DNA from: Bacteroidales bacterium
GTDB taxonomy: Bacteria; Bacteroidota; Bacteroidia; Bacteroidales; GCA-2748055
Reading direction: 5' to 3'
Length of the DNA: 11,011 nt
Assembly: GCA_029934875.1 (NCBI GenBank)
Contig: JAOZLK010000081.1
Span: 1 to 11,011 of the forward strand
Shown here: positions 1 to 7,598 of the stretch, piece after piece
Layout of the letters: every line of letters begins with the position of its first letter
Position numbering within the stretch: position 1 is the first letter of the stretch
Position numbers and translations under genes: made by a program
Notes under the pieces: model-generated
Told to the model about the DNA's origin: nothing
Database searches by the model: none
What the model saw: only the letters and a program-made list of their open reading frames with translations

Positions 1-2
1 GT

Positions 3-62
3 CAGGAACAAATCGATGATATTCTGATTCTGGGAGTTGAACTCTCCAAATATCCACTATAG
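3..62 (+). CDS. 3' end of an unidentified plus-strand gene, cut by the left edge
   Basis: The frame starting at base 3 is open from the window edge and reads QEQIDDILILGVELSKYPL before a TAG at 60-62. Its composition (acidic and hydrophobic alternation) looks like the end of a real protein, while the other two plus frames hit stops within about 30 bases. Directly after the stop, bases 62-68 and 73-79 can pair into a 7-bp stem (one G-T wobble) around a TTTT loop. It lacks a T-tract, so it is not called a terminator. With only 19 codons visible no family can be named. It could equally be chance open frame. Confidence 0.3.
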   Translation, partial: QEQIDDILILGVELSKYPL

Positions 63-162
63 GTCTTCTTTTGAGGACCCTGCATTGCCGGGGGGGGCAC
101 TATAGGGATCATTAGGTGGGTATAAAAGAAAAAGTGCCGAGTGGAGGGAATATCAGCGCATG

Positions 163-190
163 AAAAAACCGGAGTGGTGGGCTCCGGTTC
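163..190 (-). terminator. Intrinsic terminator of the metzincin lipoprotein gene
   Basis: Read on the minus strand, an 8-bp perfect stem (AACCGGAG / CTCCGGTT, plus-strand positions 167-174 and 182-189) encloses a 7-base loop and runs directly into a T-tract (complement of A163-A168). It lies 23 bases past the stop codon of the minus-strand gene ending at 213, the expected place for a rho-independent terminator. Confidence 0.85.
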
Positions 191-212
191 TATCAATAAA
201 TTATAATGCTCT

Positions 213-1214
213 TTAATTGTTAGGCCAATCAGCCCAAATACTACAGTGACCAGCAAGGTCAGTCTGAGTTATTTCCCTTCGTGCTACGGAATATGCGCTA
301 TTCATCAGTGCAGCCGGAGCAAAATGAAGCATACCATTTTTTGTAATAAAAGCTTTGCCAAAGTGTCCCTGGCTGAGGCCATGACCTACTTCATGGAGCA
401 CGACAGTTTCAAAATCATAAATTCCGTTGAACAAGACGTCATCTGGAGCGTCCTGCCAATTGAATCCATCATTTATGTAAACTTCTCTAAAGGCGACATC
501 ATTCTTTCCGTCATTGTTGATGTCTGTTGGGACACCATCACTGGTCCAAATGAATGTGAATGTTACTCCCAGGATGGATGTTCCACCGCCTGGTCCCCCA
601 ATAGCATCAAAAAATACTGCGGGGAGTATGCCTCCATGTGTTATACCCCCTGCCAAATATCCTGCGTATCCTCCAAAGCCTTCAAGGTACTGAACAAAAC
701 CTACATCAAATGGAATTAGTCCCCAAAGTGGAATATCTAGACCTGACGAACATTTATTATTATCCCAGGTGTTCATAGCATTGACAATTGCATTGTATGT
801 ATCTACTTCTGTCATGCCTGAAGTCGTCCCTAATTCTGTTCCATCAATAATATAAGGCACATCAATCCCAGTACCATTCCTGGAATCATTGGGTACAAAA
901 TCTGAGCTAAGTTTTTTATTCCCCATATCCTTGAAAATGATAGTTATACCTTGGTGCTGCTCAGCACCAAGAGTTTCCATCTTTTCAAGTTGGATGCCGT
1001 GTTCGACAAGAGATTCATTAATGGACTCCCACCAGTTATCAACACCTGCCGCTTTTAGGGTACTTGATTCTTCCTGAATGTCCAAATTAACTTTGATGAG
1101 ACTCTGCTCCATTTCATTACTAAATTTAATGGAGGGCGGATCGATTTCTTTTTTCTCACAAGCAGTTACGCCTAGAATGAGAAGTACAGCCACTACAATA
1201 CTTTTCACTTTCAT
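213..1214 (-). CDS. Lipoprotein zinc metalloprotease, metzincin/matrixin-like
   Basis: Predicted cell-envelope peptidase of 333 residues. The first 19 residues form an SPII signal with lipobox LGVTAC (Cys19), so the protein should be lipid-anchored; the charged EKKEID after the Cys may favour outer-membrane sorting (inference). Near the C-terminus is HEVGHGLSQGH (His274, Glu275, His278, His284), the metzincin three-histidine zinc site, followed about 20 residues on by a Met-turn candidate (ALMNSAYS, Met304). The usual Gly of HExxHxxGxxH is Ser281. Residues 231-239 (DINNDGKND) match the DxNxDGxxD calcium-loop pattern just upstream of the active site. The middle is Gly-rich (about 180-220). The ATG at 1214 is chosen because it gives a complete signal peptide. 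It is a single gene with its own terminator. The substrate cannot be told; family assignment rests on the motif and Met-turn only. Confidence 0.88.
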   Translation of the reverse strand: MKVKSIVVAVLLILGVTACEKKEIDPPSIKFSNEMEQSLIKVNLDIQEESSTLKAAGVDNWWESINESLVEHGIQLEKMETLGAEQHQGITIIFKDMGNKKLSSDFVPNDSRNGTGIDVPYIIDGTELGTTSGMTEVDTYNAIVNAMNTWDNNKCSSGLDIPLWGLIPFDVGFVQYLEGFGGYAGYLAGGITHGGILPAVFFDAIGGPGGGTSILGVTFTFIWTSDGVPTDINNDGKNDVAFREVYINDGFNWQDAPDDVLFNGIYDFETVVLHEVGHGLSQGHFGKAFITKNGMLHFAPAALMNSAYSVARREITQTDLAGHCSIWADWPNN

Positions 1215-1337
1215 AGTAAATGATTTTAAGGTTAGACTATATTAAAGACGTATAAGTCAAGTATTTTGTTGATATTTAACGGCTTAATTGAAAACTCCCA
1301 GCGTTAACCGGGGGCTTGAAGATTCATTTCTAACACC

Positions 1338-1598
1338 CTAAAGAACCAGCCAATCATCAAATTCTATTCTTTCACTTGCCCCCAATTTTTTAAGTTCATC
1401 CCTTATGGGTTGTAGCTTCTCCATTTTGGATCGTCCCAGGTCATTTAACGTATCATCTTCATTAAAGTGTTTATCCCTGTATTCCTCAGATTCAAATTGG
1501 TAAAGTATTCCGAGTTTATTTGTATTCTCCCCCCTGACACTTCGAAGGATAAACAATTGTACTCCTGTTACTTTTGCATTCTGACGTATGGCATGCAA
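1338..1598 (-). pseudogene. Short ABM-like (dimeric alpha-beta barrel) protein, probably missing its N-terminus
   Basis: An 86-residue frame with well-formed protein character: VTGVQLFILRSVRGENTNK, then ILYQFESEEYRDKHF, a helix LGRSKMEKLQPIRDELKKL and the C-terminal strand DDWLVL. From memory this order resembles small antibiotic-biosynthesis-monooxygenase-like proteins, which normally begin with a beta strand and a helix of about 30 residues absent here. The only usable start is TTG at 1598 with at best a weak AGG upstream. The frame continues 5' without ATG to a TAA about 60 bases further, and the other two frames upstream show no matching N-terminus. I therefore favour a 5'-decayed gene. 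A TTG-started 86-residue protein remains possible. No terminator is visible, and it points the same way as the metzincin gene 123 bp downstream. Confidence 0.5.
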
Positions 1599-1920
1599 TT
1601 TGCCTATGCAGACGAACAGATGCTGTAAAATGTTATCGGAATGATTAAAAGAAATTTACAAATCCAACTCAACAAGTGGAAAGACTCAACAACAAATCTC
1701 CCATTAATCCTGAGATAACAATCTTTCACCGTCCCCTATTAAATGGTCATTTCTTAACCGGTATGTCATACCAGAATTTATAAGTGTAAAGATCTCTCTA
1801 TTGGAAGTGTTATCTTGTCCTAAATGTTTTAAGCTATCTGAAAGTTATTTGGTCCGCTGGGATTCATAGATAACTCCTTTTAGAAATTTAACTTTATATA
1901 TTAGATTTGGTTTAAAAAGC
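1599..1920. other. 322-bp intergenic region with no convincing gene
   Basis: It separates the minus-strand ABM-like remnant from the plus-strand epimerase-like gene. The sequence is AT-rich with stops in all frames I read on the minus strand, and no tRNA-like fold or long inverted repeat was seen. The only functional candidate is the promoter element at 1902-1909. Confidence 0.6.
1902..1909 (+). promoter_or_regulatory. Possible Bacteroidota -7 element (TAnnTTTG)
   Basis: TAGATTTG matches the -7 consensus TAnnTTTG of the primary sigma factor in Bacteroidota. It sits 11 bases before the ATG at 1921, which would imply a very short leader. No good TTTG is seen at the expected -33 distance (only TTTTAG around 1878-1883), so this may be chance in an AT-rich stretch. 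Confidence 0.3.
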
Positions 1921-2583
1921 ATGAGGGTTATTGTAACAGGAGCCACTGGAATGGTGGGTAAAGGGGTGCTCCTGGAGTGCCTGGATCATTCTGAAATCGT
2001 GGAGGTATTATCCATCTCCAGGAAAACATGCGGGATCAGTCATCCTAAATTGAAGGAGCTGATTCACAGGGATTTCTCTGAATTTGCCTCGGTAGCAGAG
2101 GAGCTCAAAGGCTATTCTGCCTGTTATGCCTGCATGGGAGTTAGCTCTGCCGGGATGAAGGAAGAGCAATATACACAGATGACCTATGGTTTTACCCTGG
2201 CCCTCGCCAATGAGCTGCTGAAGATAGATCCTGGGATGACCTTTAACTATGTATCCGGAATGGGAACAGATTCCAGCGAAAAAGGGAGGAGTATGTGGGC
2301 CCGGGTAAAGGGGAAGACCGAGAATGACCTTTTAAACCTGGGATTTAAACAGGCCTATGTGTTCAGACCCGGCGGAATCATCCCTGAACGGGGAGTAGGA
2401 CCCAGTAGCAAACTTTACCGTGTCCTGATCAACAACCTGAAATGGCTGCTGAAGCTTATGAAAAGGCTGGCACCAGATAAAATAGTGGATACCGCACAGA
2501 TTGGTCTGGCCATGATCCATGTGACCCAAAAGGGCTATGATAAAAAGGTGCTTACTCCTAAAGATATCCAGATCCTTGCCTAA
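1921..2583 (+). CDS. NAD(P)-binding epimerase/dehydratase-like protein (atypical SDR, TIP30-like)
   Basis: A complete 220-residue Rossmann-fold protein, short for an extended SDR. The dinucleotide-binding motif GATGMVG is at residues 7-13, right after the first strand MRVIVT. The stretch SMWARVKGKTENDL holds the position of the SDR catalytic YxxxK, but the Tyr is Trp126 (Lys130 kept). From memory this MWARVKGKTE form is typical of a bacterial TIP30/HTATIP2-like subfamily, so classical Tyr-dependent redox catalysis is doubtful. A later FRPGGIIP is also common in that group. It is probably cytoplasmic, with no signal or membrane segment. The start ATG is preceded by an A-rich stretch and no Shine-Dalgarno, as is usual in Bacteroidota. 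The protease gene begins 14 bp after its stop, suggesting one transcript, although the two products act in different compartments. The substrate is unknown. Confidence 0.85.
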   Translation: MRVIVTGATGMVGKGVLLECLDHSEIVEVLSISRKTCGISHPKLKELIHRDFSEFASVAEELKGYSACYACMGVSSAGMKEEQYTQMTYGFTLALANELLKIDPGMTFNYVSGMGTDSSEKGRSMWARVKGKTENDLLNLGFKQAYVFRPGGIIPERGVGPSSKLYRVLINNLKWLLKLMKRLAPDKIVDTAQIGLAMIHVTQKGYDKKVLTPKDIQILA

Positions 2584-2597
2584 ACTACTATGCTAAT

Positions 2598-5576
2598 ATG
2601 ATGCTTATCTTCTTCTCTTTCTGCTTTAGGCGTGTAAGTCAGTTAGTTACATTAGCTGTTCTGCTTCTGGGTATACTGAACCCATTCAATTTTGTGCAGG
2701 CTCAGCAAACAAAGACTTCGTTGCAGAATACTGCTTTTTCAGAAGCGGTGGTTCAGTGGAACAAGGATATGCCATTCCCGGAGGATATTAAAATGGGTGC
2801 ATCCAATCGGATGGGTAAAAATGAATTCTTTTCTGCGCTTCGAAGCACATTCGACATGCCGGAACAGATTCAATTTGTTCCCGACAGGGAGCAGCCTGGT
2901 CCCGTGGGGAATACTCATATTCGTTATAAACTTCATTACAAAGGCTTGGAGTTGAGCCAGACCCAGTATATGCTGCACCTGAATGAAGACAGGGTTATAC
3001 ATGCCCACGGACGGCTGGTGGACCTTAAGGATGTGAGTGTTACTCCCTCCCTGAGTAAGCAGGAAGCATTTGAGTTTGCCCGCGCTCACCTGGGAATTTC
3101 GCAGTACGATGCAAAAGGAAAATCTCAACTGCATTCCATTTTGAATTCAGGATATGGATCGCAGAAGGCCGATGGCAGGCTACTCCTTTCAGCCGGATTA
3201 TCTGAGAAAAAAGGAGAGAATTACAGGCTGGTATACCGCTTCGATGTAATCCTGTCCGATCCGGCAGAGCGCTACGATGTGGATATCGATGCGCATAGTG
3301 GGAACCTTGTCGGGAAATACCCTACTCTGTTTCATGAAAACTACCCCACAAAAGGACACAGCACTTATAATGAAACGGTGGACATTATTGTATCGGATAG
3401 CCTGGCATTGAGCGAAGAGCTCCATCCCGGGGATCACTGGCAACTGAACGAGTGGAGTGCTTATGGGGATGAGGGAAAAAGCTGGTGGATTTCAGATACT
3501 GCTGCTTTCTCCCCCGGTGGATATGACAACAACTGGCACGAGGCATTAACGACTGATGTGATCATTCTGTCCGGGTCCAGGCCCGTCCTTGAATTTGTCC
3601 ACAGGTATAAGCTTGAATTGCCGGATGGAGCTTCCGAAAACGATGAGCGGTATGACGGATGGGATGGAATAAACATCCGAATTAGTCTGGATGGTGGCAA
3701 TACCTGGGATGTCCTTACCAATCCCGAACCTGCCTATACCAGCACAAGCCTTTGGAGCTTTGGAGAAATCTATGGCCAGGGACCGGGCATTCCTGGATGG
3801 GCCGGCATAGAGGAAGAATGGACGCAGGTAAGCTGTGATCTATCAGAATACCAGGGAAAAACTGTAATGATTCGTTTCGAATTTGCCTCTGATGCAGGAT
3901 ATTCCAGCTGGGATGACCATACACTCTTCGCCTGGCAAATTGATGAAATTTTTGTGCGCAGTGACAATGGGGTTCACTTTAGCAATAATGGCCATAGTGA
4001 CAACATCAACTCTAAAAGTCTTTTTGCCTTGCTTGGTTCAATAGAAGGAAAATACCGCTTGCGGGAAACCTCGCGAGGTAAGGGTATTGTTACTTTGAAT
4101 GCCAGTAGCGGAGAAGGATTTCCCACTTATGTGGATTACGTGCAGGACGAGCTTCCCTTCACAAATGAAGAGAATAAGGTGGGTGTTGGGGTGCACTGGG
4201 CTACTGAAAAAACCTATGACTTCTTTTTCGAGACCTTTGGTCGCAATAGTTTTGACGACAAGGGGGGAGCCATTATATCCTTCGCCGACTGGAATGAAGA
4301 AGACGAACAAAATAACGCATCCTGGTCGGGAGGTTTTGCCAGATATGGTGCAGGTGGTGGGGACAACATCGGATCCTGGGGAACCCTCGATGTGGTCGGT
4401 CATGAGATTTCGCATGGGGTCACCCAGCATTCCGCAAATCTTGTCTACCAGGGTGAGTCCGGAGCACTCAATGAATCGTTCAGTGATATATTCGGGACGG
4501 CAATTGAATTTTATGTTGAAGGAAAGGTGATTGGTGATTGGCTGATCGGAGAGGATTTATTTTTGGTTTCAGGTGCTTTACGGTCCATGGAGAACCCGAG
4601 GGAATATTCAGATCCGGATTCCTACCAGGGTTTCAACTGGATCAATGTGGAGGAAGAAAATGATCACGGAGGAGTTCACACCAACAGTGGCGTACAAAAT
4701 CATTGGTTCTACCTGCTCAGTGAAGGGGGATCTGGGATGAATGATGATTCTTTTCCTTACAATGTATCCGGAATCGGTCTGGACGATGCCACTGCTATCG
4801 CCTATAGAAATTTGACGCTCTATTTAATGCCTGACTCAAAGTACCACGATGCGGCTCTCTATTCCATTCAATCTGCCATGGATCTTTACGGTCAGGATTC
4901 TCCACAGGTACAATCAAGCCTGGATGCCTGGGATGCTGTGGGGATTTATCTTTATCCCAGGCTGGTGAGCAGTGCTTCCAGGCTGAATTTTCATACCCGG
5001 GCAGGTGGGACCGATTCCCTTATCATCGCTTTACAGAACGAAGGAACTGAACCGCTCCTCATTAATAATTTTCAATTGAGTAGTTCGGGGAGCTTTTCGA
5101 TCAATACGGATCATATACTGCCCCTGGAATTAGGCCCTTCTGAGCAGGTAAATCTGGGAGTGAAATTTAGTCCTGCCCATGAAGGCAGCTATGAAGATTC
5201 CTTAATCATATCGAGCACCGATGCCAGAGATTCTTTAATGCTTATCAAGCTTTTCGGCATGGGACTTGAATCTACCACCAGTCTGCCAGGCAAGATGGAA
5301 ACCCAGTCTGCAGAGTTAGTAGCCTATCCCAATCCATTTACAGATCAGTTGATGATCCGATTCAAACTTCCTTCAAGTGAATTTATCACTCTTGAAATTC
5401 TGGATATTACAGGGAGAATGGTTTATTCCTCCTCGTGGAATGCGCTACCTGAGGAAACACATGAAATATGGTGGAACGATATGCCCCGGGGGCATACCCG
5501 CTTCGGAAGCGGACTCTACATGCTTAAACTACGCACCAGCCACCAGGTACTTACTACAAAGGTCCTTAAAAAGTAG
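2598..5576 (+). CDS. Secreted M4 (thermolysin-type) metalloprotease with inserted beta-sandwich and T9SS sorting domain
   Basis: A 992-residue secreted endopeptidase. The signal peptide is residues 1-35, with cleavage likely after VQA. An FTP propeptide (about 90-140) and a PepSY-like propeptide (about 150-245) follow. The catalytic domain starts near His254 (HSTYNETVDIIVSD). It is interrupted at about 276-456 by a Trp- and Asp-rich beta-sandwich resembling MAM/immune-inhibitor-A accessory domains. It resumes at YRLRETSRGKG (Tyr486). Zinc and catalytic residues are intact: HEISH (His602, Glu603, His606), GALNE (Glu626, 19 residues after His606 as in thermolysin), and GGVHTNSG (His694, the thermolysin His231 equivalent). 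After the catalytic core (to about 784) come an ASH-like beta domain (about 788-888) and a T9SS type A tail (about 905-992) with YPNPF at 910 and a C-terminal KVLKK. It should be exported by Sec and then T9SS, and activated by propeptide removal. The start may also be the second ATG, at 2601. It is probably cotranscribed with the gene ending at 2583. Confidence 0.95.
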   Translation: MMLIFFSFCFRRVSQLVTLAVLLLGILNPFNFVQAQQTKTSLQNTAFSEAVVQWNKDMPFPEDIKMGASNRMGKNEFFSALRSTFDMPEQIQFVPDREQPGPVGNTHIRYKLHYKGLELSQTQYMLHLNEDRVIHAHGRLVDLKDVSVTPSLSKQEAFEFARAHLGISQYDAKGKSQLHSILNSGYGSQKADGRLLLSAGLSEKKGENYRLVYRFDVILSDPAERYDVDIDAHSGNLVGKYPTLFHENYPTKGHSTYNETVDIIVSDSLALSEELHPGDHWQLNEWSAYGDEGKSWWISDTAAFSPGGYDNNWHEALTTDVIILSGSRPVLEFVHRYKLELPDGASENDERYDGWDGINIRISLDGGNTWDVLTNPEPAYTSTSLWSFGEIYGQGPGIPGWAGIEEEWTQVSCDLSEYQGKTVMIRFEFASDAGYSSWDDHTLFAWQIDEIFVRSDNGVHFSNNGHSDNINSKSLFALLGSIEGKYRLRETSRGKGIVTLNASSGEGFPTYVDYVQDELPFTNEENKVGVGVHWATEKTYDFFFETFGRNSFDDKGGAIISFADWNEEDEQNNASWSGGFARYGAGGGDNIGSWGTLDVVGHEISHGVTQHSANLVYQGESGALNESFSDIFGTAIEFYVEGKVIGDWLIGEDLFLVSGALRSMENPREYSDPDSYQGFNWINVEEENDHGGVHTNSGVQNHWFYLLSEGGSGMNDDSFPYNVSGIGLDDATAIAYRNLTLYLMPDSKYHDAALYSIQSAMDLYGQDSPQVQSSLDAWDAVGIYLYPRLVSSASRLNFHTRAGGTDSLIIALQNEGTEPLLINNFQLSSSGSFSINTDHILPLELGPSEQVNLGVKFSPAHEGSYEDSLIISSTDARDSLMLIKLFGMGLESTTSLPGKMETQSAELVAYPNPFTDQLMIRFKLPSSEFITLEILDITGRMVYSSSWNALPEETHEIWWNDMPRGHTRFGSGLYMLKLRTSHQVLTTKVLKK

Positions 5577-5639
5577 CCAGGGAAGTAATTATTGGAATTT
5601 CGTATATTTATCATGCTGTACATCCCAACATGTTATGCT

Positions 5640-7208
5640 ATGAAAATCCTAAACCTCGGTTTCAAACTTTTTCTGTCAGTAATAATGATTCTTGGCGTAT
5701 CATCCTGCGAGGAAAAGCCGGATGATCTAATCATTCACAAGGAGAATATAAGTGGCTTTGTGCAGAAAGGTCCCTACTTGATTGGGACATCCCTGAATCT
5801 TTCTGAATTAAATTCAGATCTCAGCCAGACCGGAAAAATATTCACGACGAACATCAGCAATAACCAGGGTGCGTTTGAGATCAGCAATATCGATCTTGCC
5901 TCGAACTATGTAGAGATCACCGCTGGTGGATTCTATTTTAACGAGGTCAGGGGTGAAAACTCCACGGCCCAACTGACCCTTTCTGCCGTTTCTGACATCC
6001 TTGATAAGTCCCACCTTAATGTAAATGTGTTATCCCACCTGGAAAAGGACAGGCTGCTTCACCTGGTCTCATCCGGCACTTCTTTTGCTGATGCCAAAAT
6101 TCAGGCTCAGAGAGAAATACTGAAGGTATTCACATTTGAGAAAAGCGATATTGCAAATTCCGAATTGCTCAACATTGCCGAAGGGGGTGAGGACAATGCC
6201 ATTCTTCTGGCGGTTTCGGTAATCCTCCAGGGTCACTTAAACGTGGCGGATATGTCTGAACTGATCGGTATGATGAATTCAGACCTGAAAGAGGACGGTG
6301 TCCTCGATAATCCTTCTATCGGAACCAGCCTGATCAATAATGCCAGGCTTGCAAACCTCGAAGACGTAAGGACAAACCTCGAGGAGCAATATGCTGAACT
6401 CGATGTGGATGCAAGCATTTCAGGGTTTGAAAAGTATGTCCGGCAATTCATTGACAGCAGCGGCTATGAATTCAGCCATTTCCCCATATACAACAGAACA
6501 AGTGTCTACGGAACAAATGTCCTTTACCTGGATAGCGATACATTTTATACAACCCAGGAACTCAGCCTGGCAGCTGAACTGCCTGCCGGTACTTCCCTGA
6601 AAATTGTGATGAGCGGAGGTCTGTGGTGGTATAGGGTCATGCCGAACGGCCCGAAGAACTGGGATATTTCCCAATATAACCACGGGATACAGTACCAGGA
6701 ATTCACTGCGCCTCAATCTGACGAAAGCAGTGATCTAAGTATTGAATTTTCCGTGCCCCAGGGAGGTAGTCATATATTCAGAGTCGAATATTTTGAGAAT
6801 ATGGCTGAAAGTCCTACCCGGACAAGGGATATCGTTGTGGTTGACCAAACCATATCCGGGAGCAAATATGAGCTCTATTACCCGGTAAATGGCAGTTATG
6901 GACAAAATATTCTTGCTATGTACGGGGATACATTATCCCTGGAAAAAGGCGTACAATACAGCCTGGCTGCTCAGTTTCCTCTATGGGATGAGGACAGTTT
7001 ATTGTGCAAGCTTATTTTTGCAGACACCGGGCTCTTTGCTATAAATCCTGCGCGAATGGACCTGTGGACAGTTCAGAAGGATTCCCAATCCCTGAGTATG
7101 GAGGCTACGGGCAAGGATATTCTGGCTGATATGTCCATTGTTTTCAAACATTCAGGTCTGGGCTCGCTTTTCAAGAGAGACAGTACAAAGATCCTGCAAA
7201 TAAAGTAA
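5640..7208 (+). CDS. Lipoprotein of unknown function with duplicated C-terminal beta domain
   Basis: 522 residues from the ATG at 5640. The frame is open from an earlier ATG at 5592, but only the later start gives a clean SPII signal (MKILNLGF, then a hydrophobic run and LGVSSC, Cys23). EEKPDD after the Cys is acidic and could favour surface export (inference). Residues about 35-105 (GFVQKGPYLIGTSLNL to GGFYFNEV) look like a carboxypeptidase-regulatory-type beta-sandwich. About 115-275 is a helical region (VLSHLEKDRLLHLV, ILLAVSVILQG). Two related C-terminal beta units begin at YGTNVLYL (Tyr290) and YGQNILAM (Tyr420), each followed by a SLAA motif. I recognise this as a layout seen in hypothetical Bacteroidota lipoproteins but know no function. 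It starts 63 bp after the protease stop with no terminator between, so readthrough from that gene is plausible. TATATTTA at 5603-5610 is an imperfect -7 candidate. Confidence 0.85.
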   Translation: MKILNLGFKLFLSVIMILGVSSCEEKPDDLIIHKENISGFVQKGPYLIGTSLNLSELNSDLSQTGKIFTTNISNNQGAFEISNIDLASNYVEITAGGFYFNEVRGENSTAQLTLSAVSDILDKSHLNVNVLSHLEKDRLLHLVSSGTSFADAKIQAQREILKVFTFEKSDIANSELLNIAEGGEDNAILLAVSVILQGHLNVADMSELIGMMNSDLKEDGVLDNPSIGTSLINNARLANLEDVRTNLEEQYAELDVDASISGFEKYVRQFIDSSGYEFSHFPIYNRTSVYGTNVLYLDSDTFYTTQELSLAAELPAGTSLKIVMSGGLWWYRVMPNGPKNWDISQYNHGIQYQEFTAPQSDESSDLSIEFSVPQGGSHIFRVEYFENMAESPTRTRDIVVVDQTISGSKYELYYPVNGSYGQNILAMYGDTLSLEKGVQYSLAAQFPLWDEDSLLCKLIFADTGLFAINPARMDLWTVQKDSQSLSMEATGKDILADMSIVFKHSGLGSLFKRDSTKILQIK

Positions 7209-7220
7209 AGGTTCCATTGA

Positions 7221-7427
7221 CTACTTTTTGTTGCGTAATAAATAGGCCGCTTCCTGTTCCTTGAGTAATTCACCCAGGGAGGATGTCTCATATTCTTTTC
7301 CGACAATCTCGGATGTGGTATCCTTGTGAAACCTTCCGCCACCCTGACTGAGGCAGGCAACGTCTATAGCAATAACACCGTGGGGGATGTATGTACGGAT
7401 TAGGAGTTTGTAGTTAGTTGGTACAGG
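7221..7427 (-). pseudogene. Probable 3' coding relic of an unidentified minus-strand gene
   Basis: Reading the minus strand up to the TAG at 7221-7223 gives about 68 open codons back to a TAA near 7428. There is no ATG anywhere in the frame. The end reads like a genuine protein C-terminus: SEIVGKEYETSSLGELLKEQ followed by EAAYLLRNKK, a charged amphipathic helix. Codon choice looks ordinary for this genome. The family was not recognised. The absence of any start and the upstream stop point to a gene fragment left by deletion or recombination, or to a chance open frame. Transcription would converge on the lipoprotein gene ending at 7208. Confidence 0.35.
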
Positions 7428-7448
7428 AGCTTATAGCTTGGTAAAATA

Positions 7449-7487
7449 GCCCCCATAATTTATTCTTGTGGTCTAAATTATGGGGGC
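7449..7487. repeat. Perfect 14-bp inverted repeat, possible bidirectional terminator
   Basis: GCCCCCATAATTTA (7449-7462) and its exact reverse complement (7474-7487) enclose 11 bases. RNA from either strand would form a stable hairpin whose base is GC-rich. On the plus strand it is followed by AATTTCATATTTA and on the minus strand by TATTTT, so both tails are weakly T-rich. It lies 240 bp after the stop of the plus-strand lipoprotein gene and 111 bp before the sensor start, so it could end readthrough from upstream. It could also be a mobile-element end or an operator. Confidence 0.7.
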
Positions 7488-7598
7488 AATTTCATATTTA
7501 CGATGTATCCGAGATAGGCACTTATTTGATAGAGATGTCATTATTTGACTCATATTCAGTAAGGTCTTAACTTGCAGTAACCAAGCCCTTACCCAAAT

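Larger units (their letters stand above)
7209..7598. other. 390-bp gap holding a coding relic, an inverted repeat and a short direct repeat
   Basis: The 3' third of the gap (7488-7598) should contain the promoter of the large sensor gene, but I find no full TTTG/TAnnTTTG pair. It does hold two copies of TTATTTGA at 7522-7529 and 7541-7548, 19 bp apart. The rest is described in the entries for the minus-strand relic and the inverted repeat. No tRNA or ncRNA fold was recognised. Confidence 0.5.

Noticed and set aside
62..79. Hairpin GGTCTTC-TTTT-GAGGACC just after the stop at 60-62
   Set aside because: It has no T-tract after the stem in either direction and includes a G-T wobble, so it is not called as a terminator.
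90..97. Run of eight G
   Set aside because: It lies in a non-coding stretch. It could be a sequencing length ambiguity but affects no called gene.
2..256. 84-codon minus-strand ORF at the left edge
   Set aside because: It runs over the terminator and into the end of the metzincin gene, has no protein-like pattern, and overlaps a better plus-strand frame.
246..719. 157-codon plus-strand ORF with many cysteines
   Set aside because: It lies entirely antisense to the metzincin gene, whose signal peptide, zinc motif and terminator fix the true strand.
7073..7360. 95-codon minus-strand ORF
   Set aside because: Its frame is antisense to the lipoprotein gene for half its length and reads as low-quality basic sequence. 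The neighbouring frame ending at 7221 is more protein-like.
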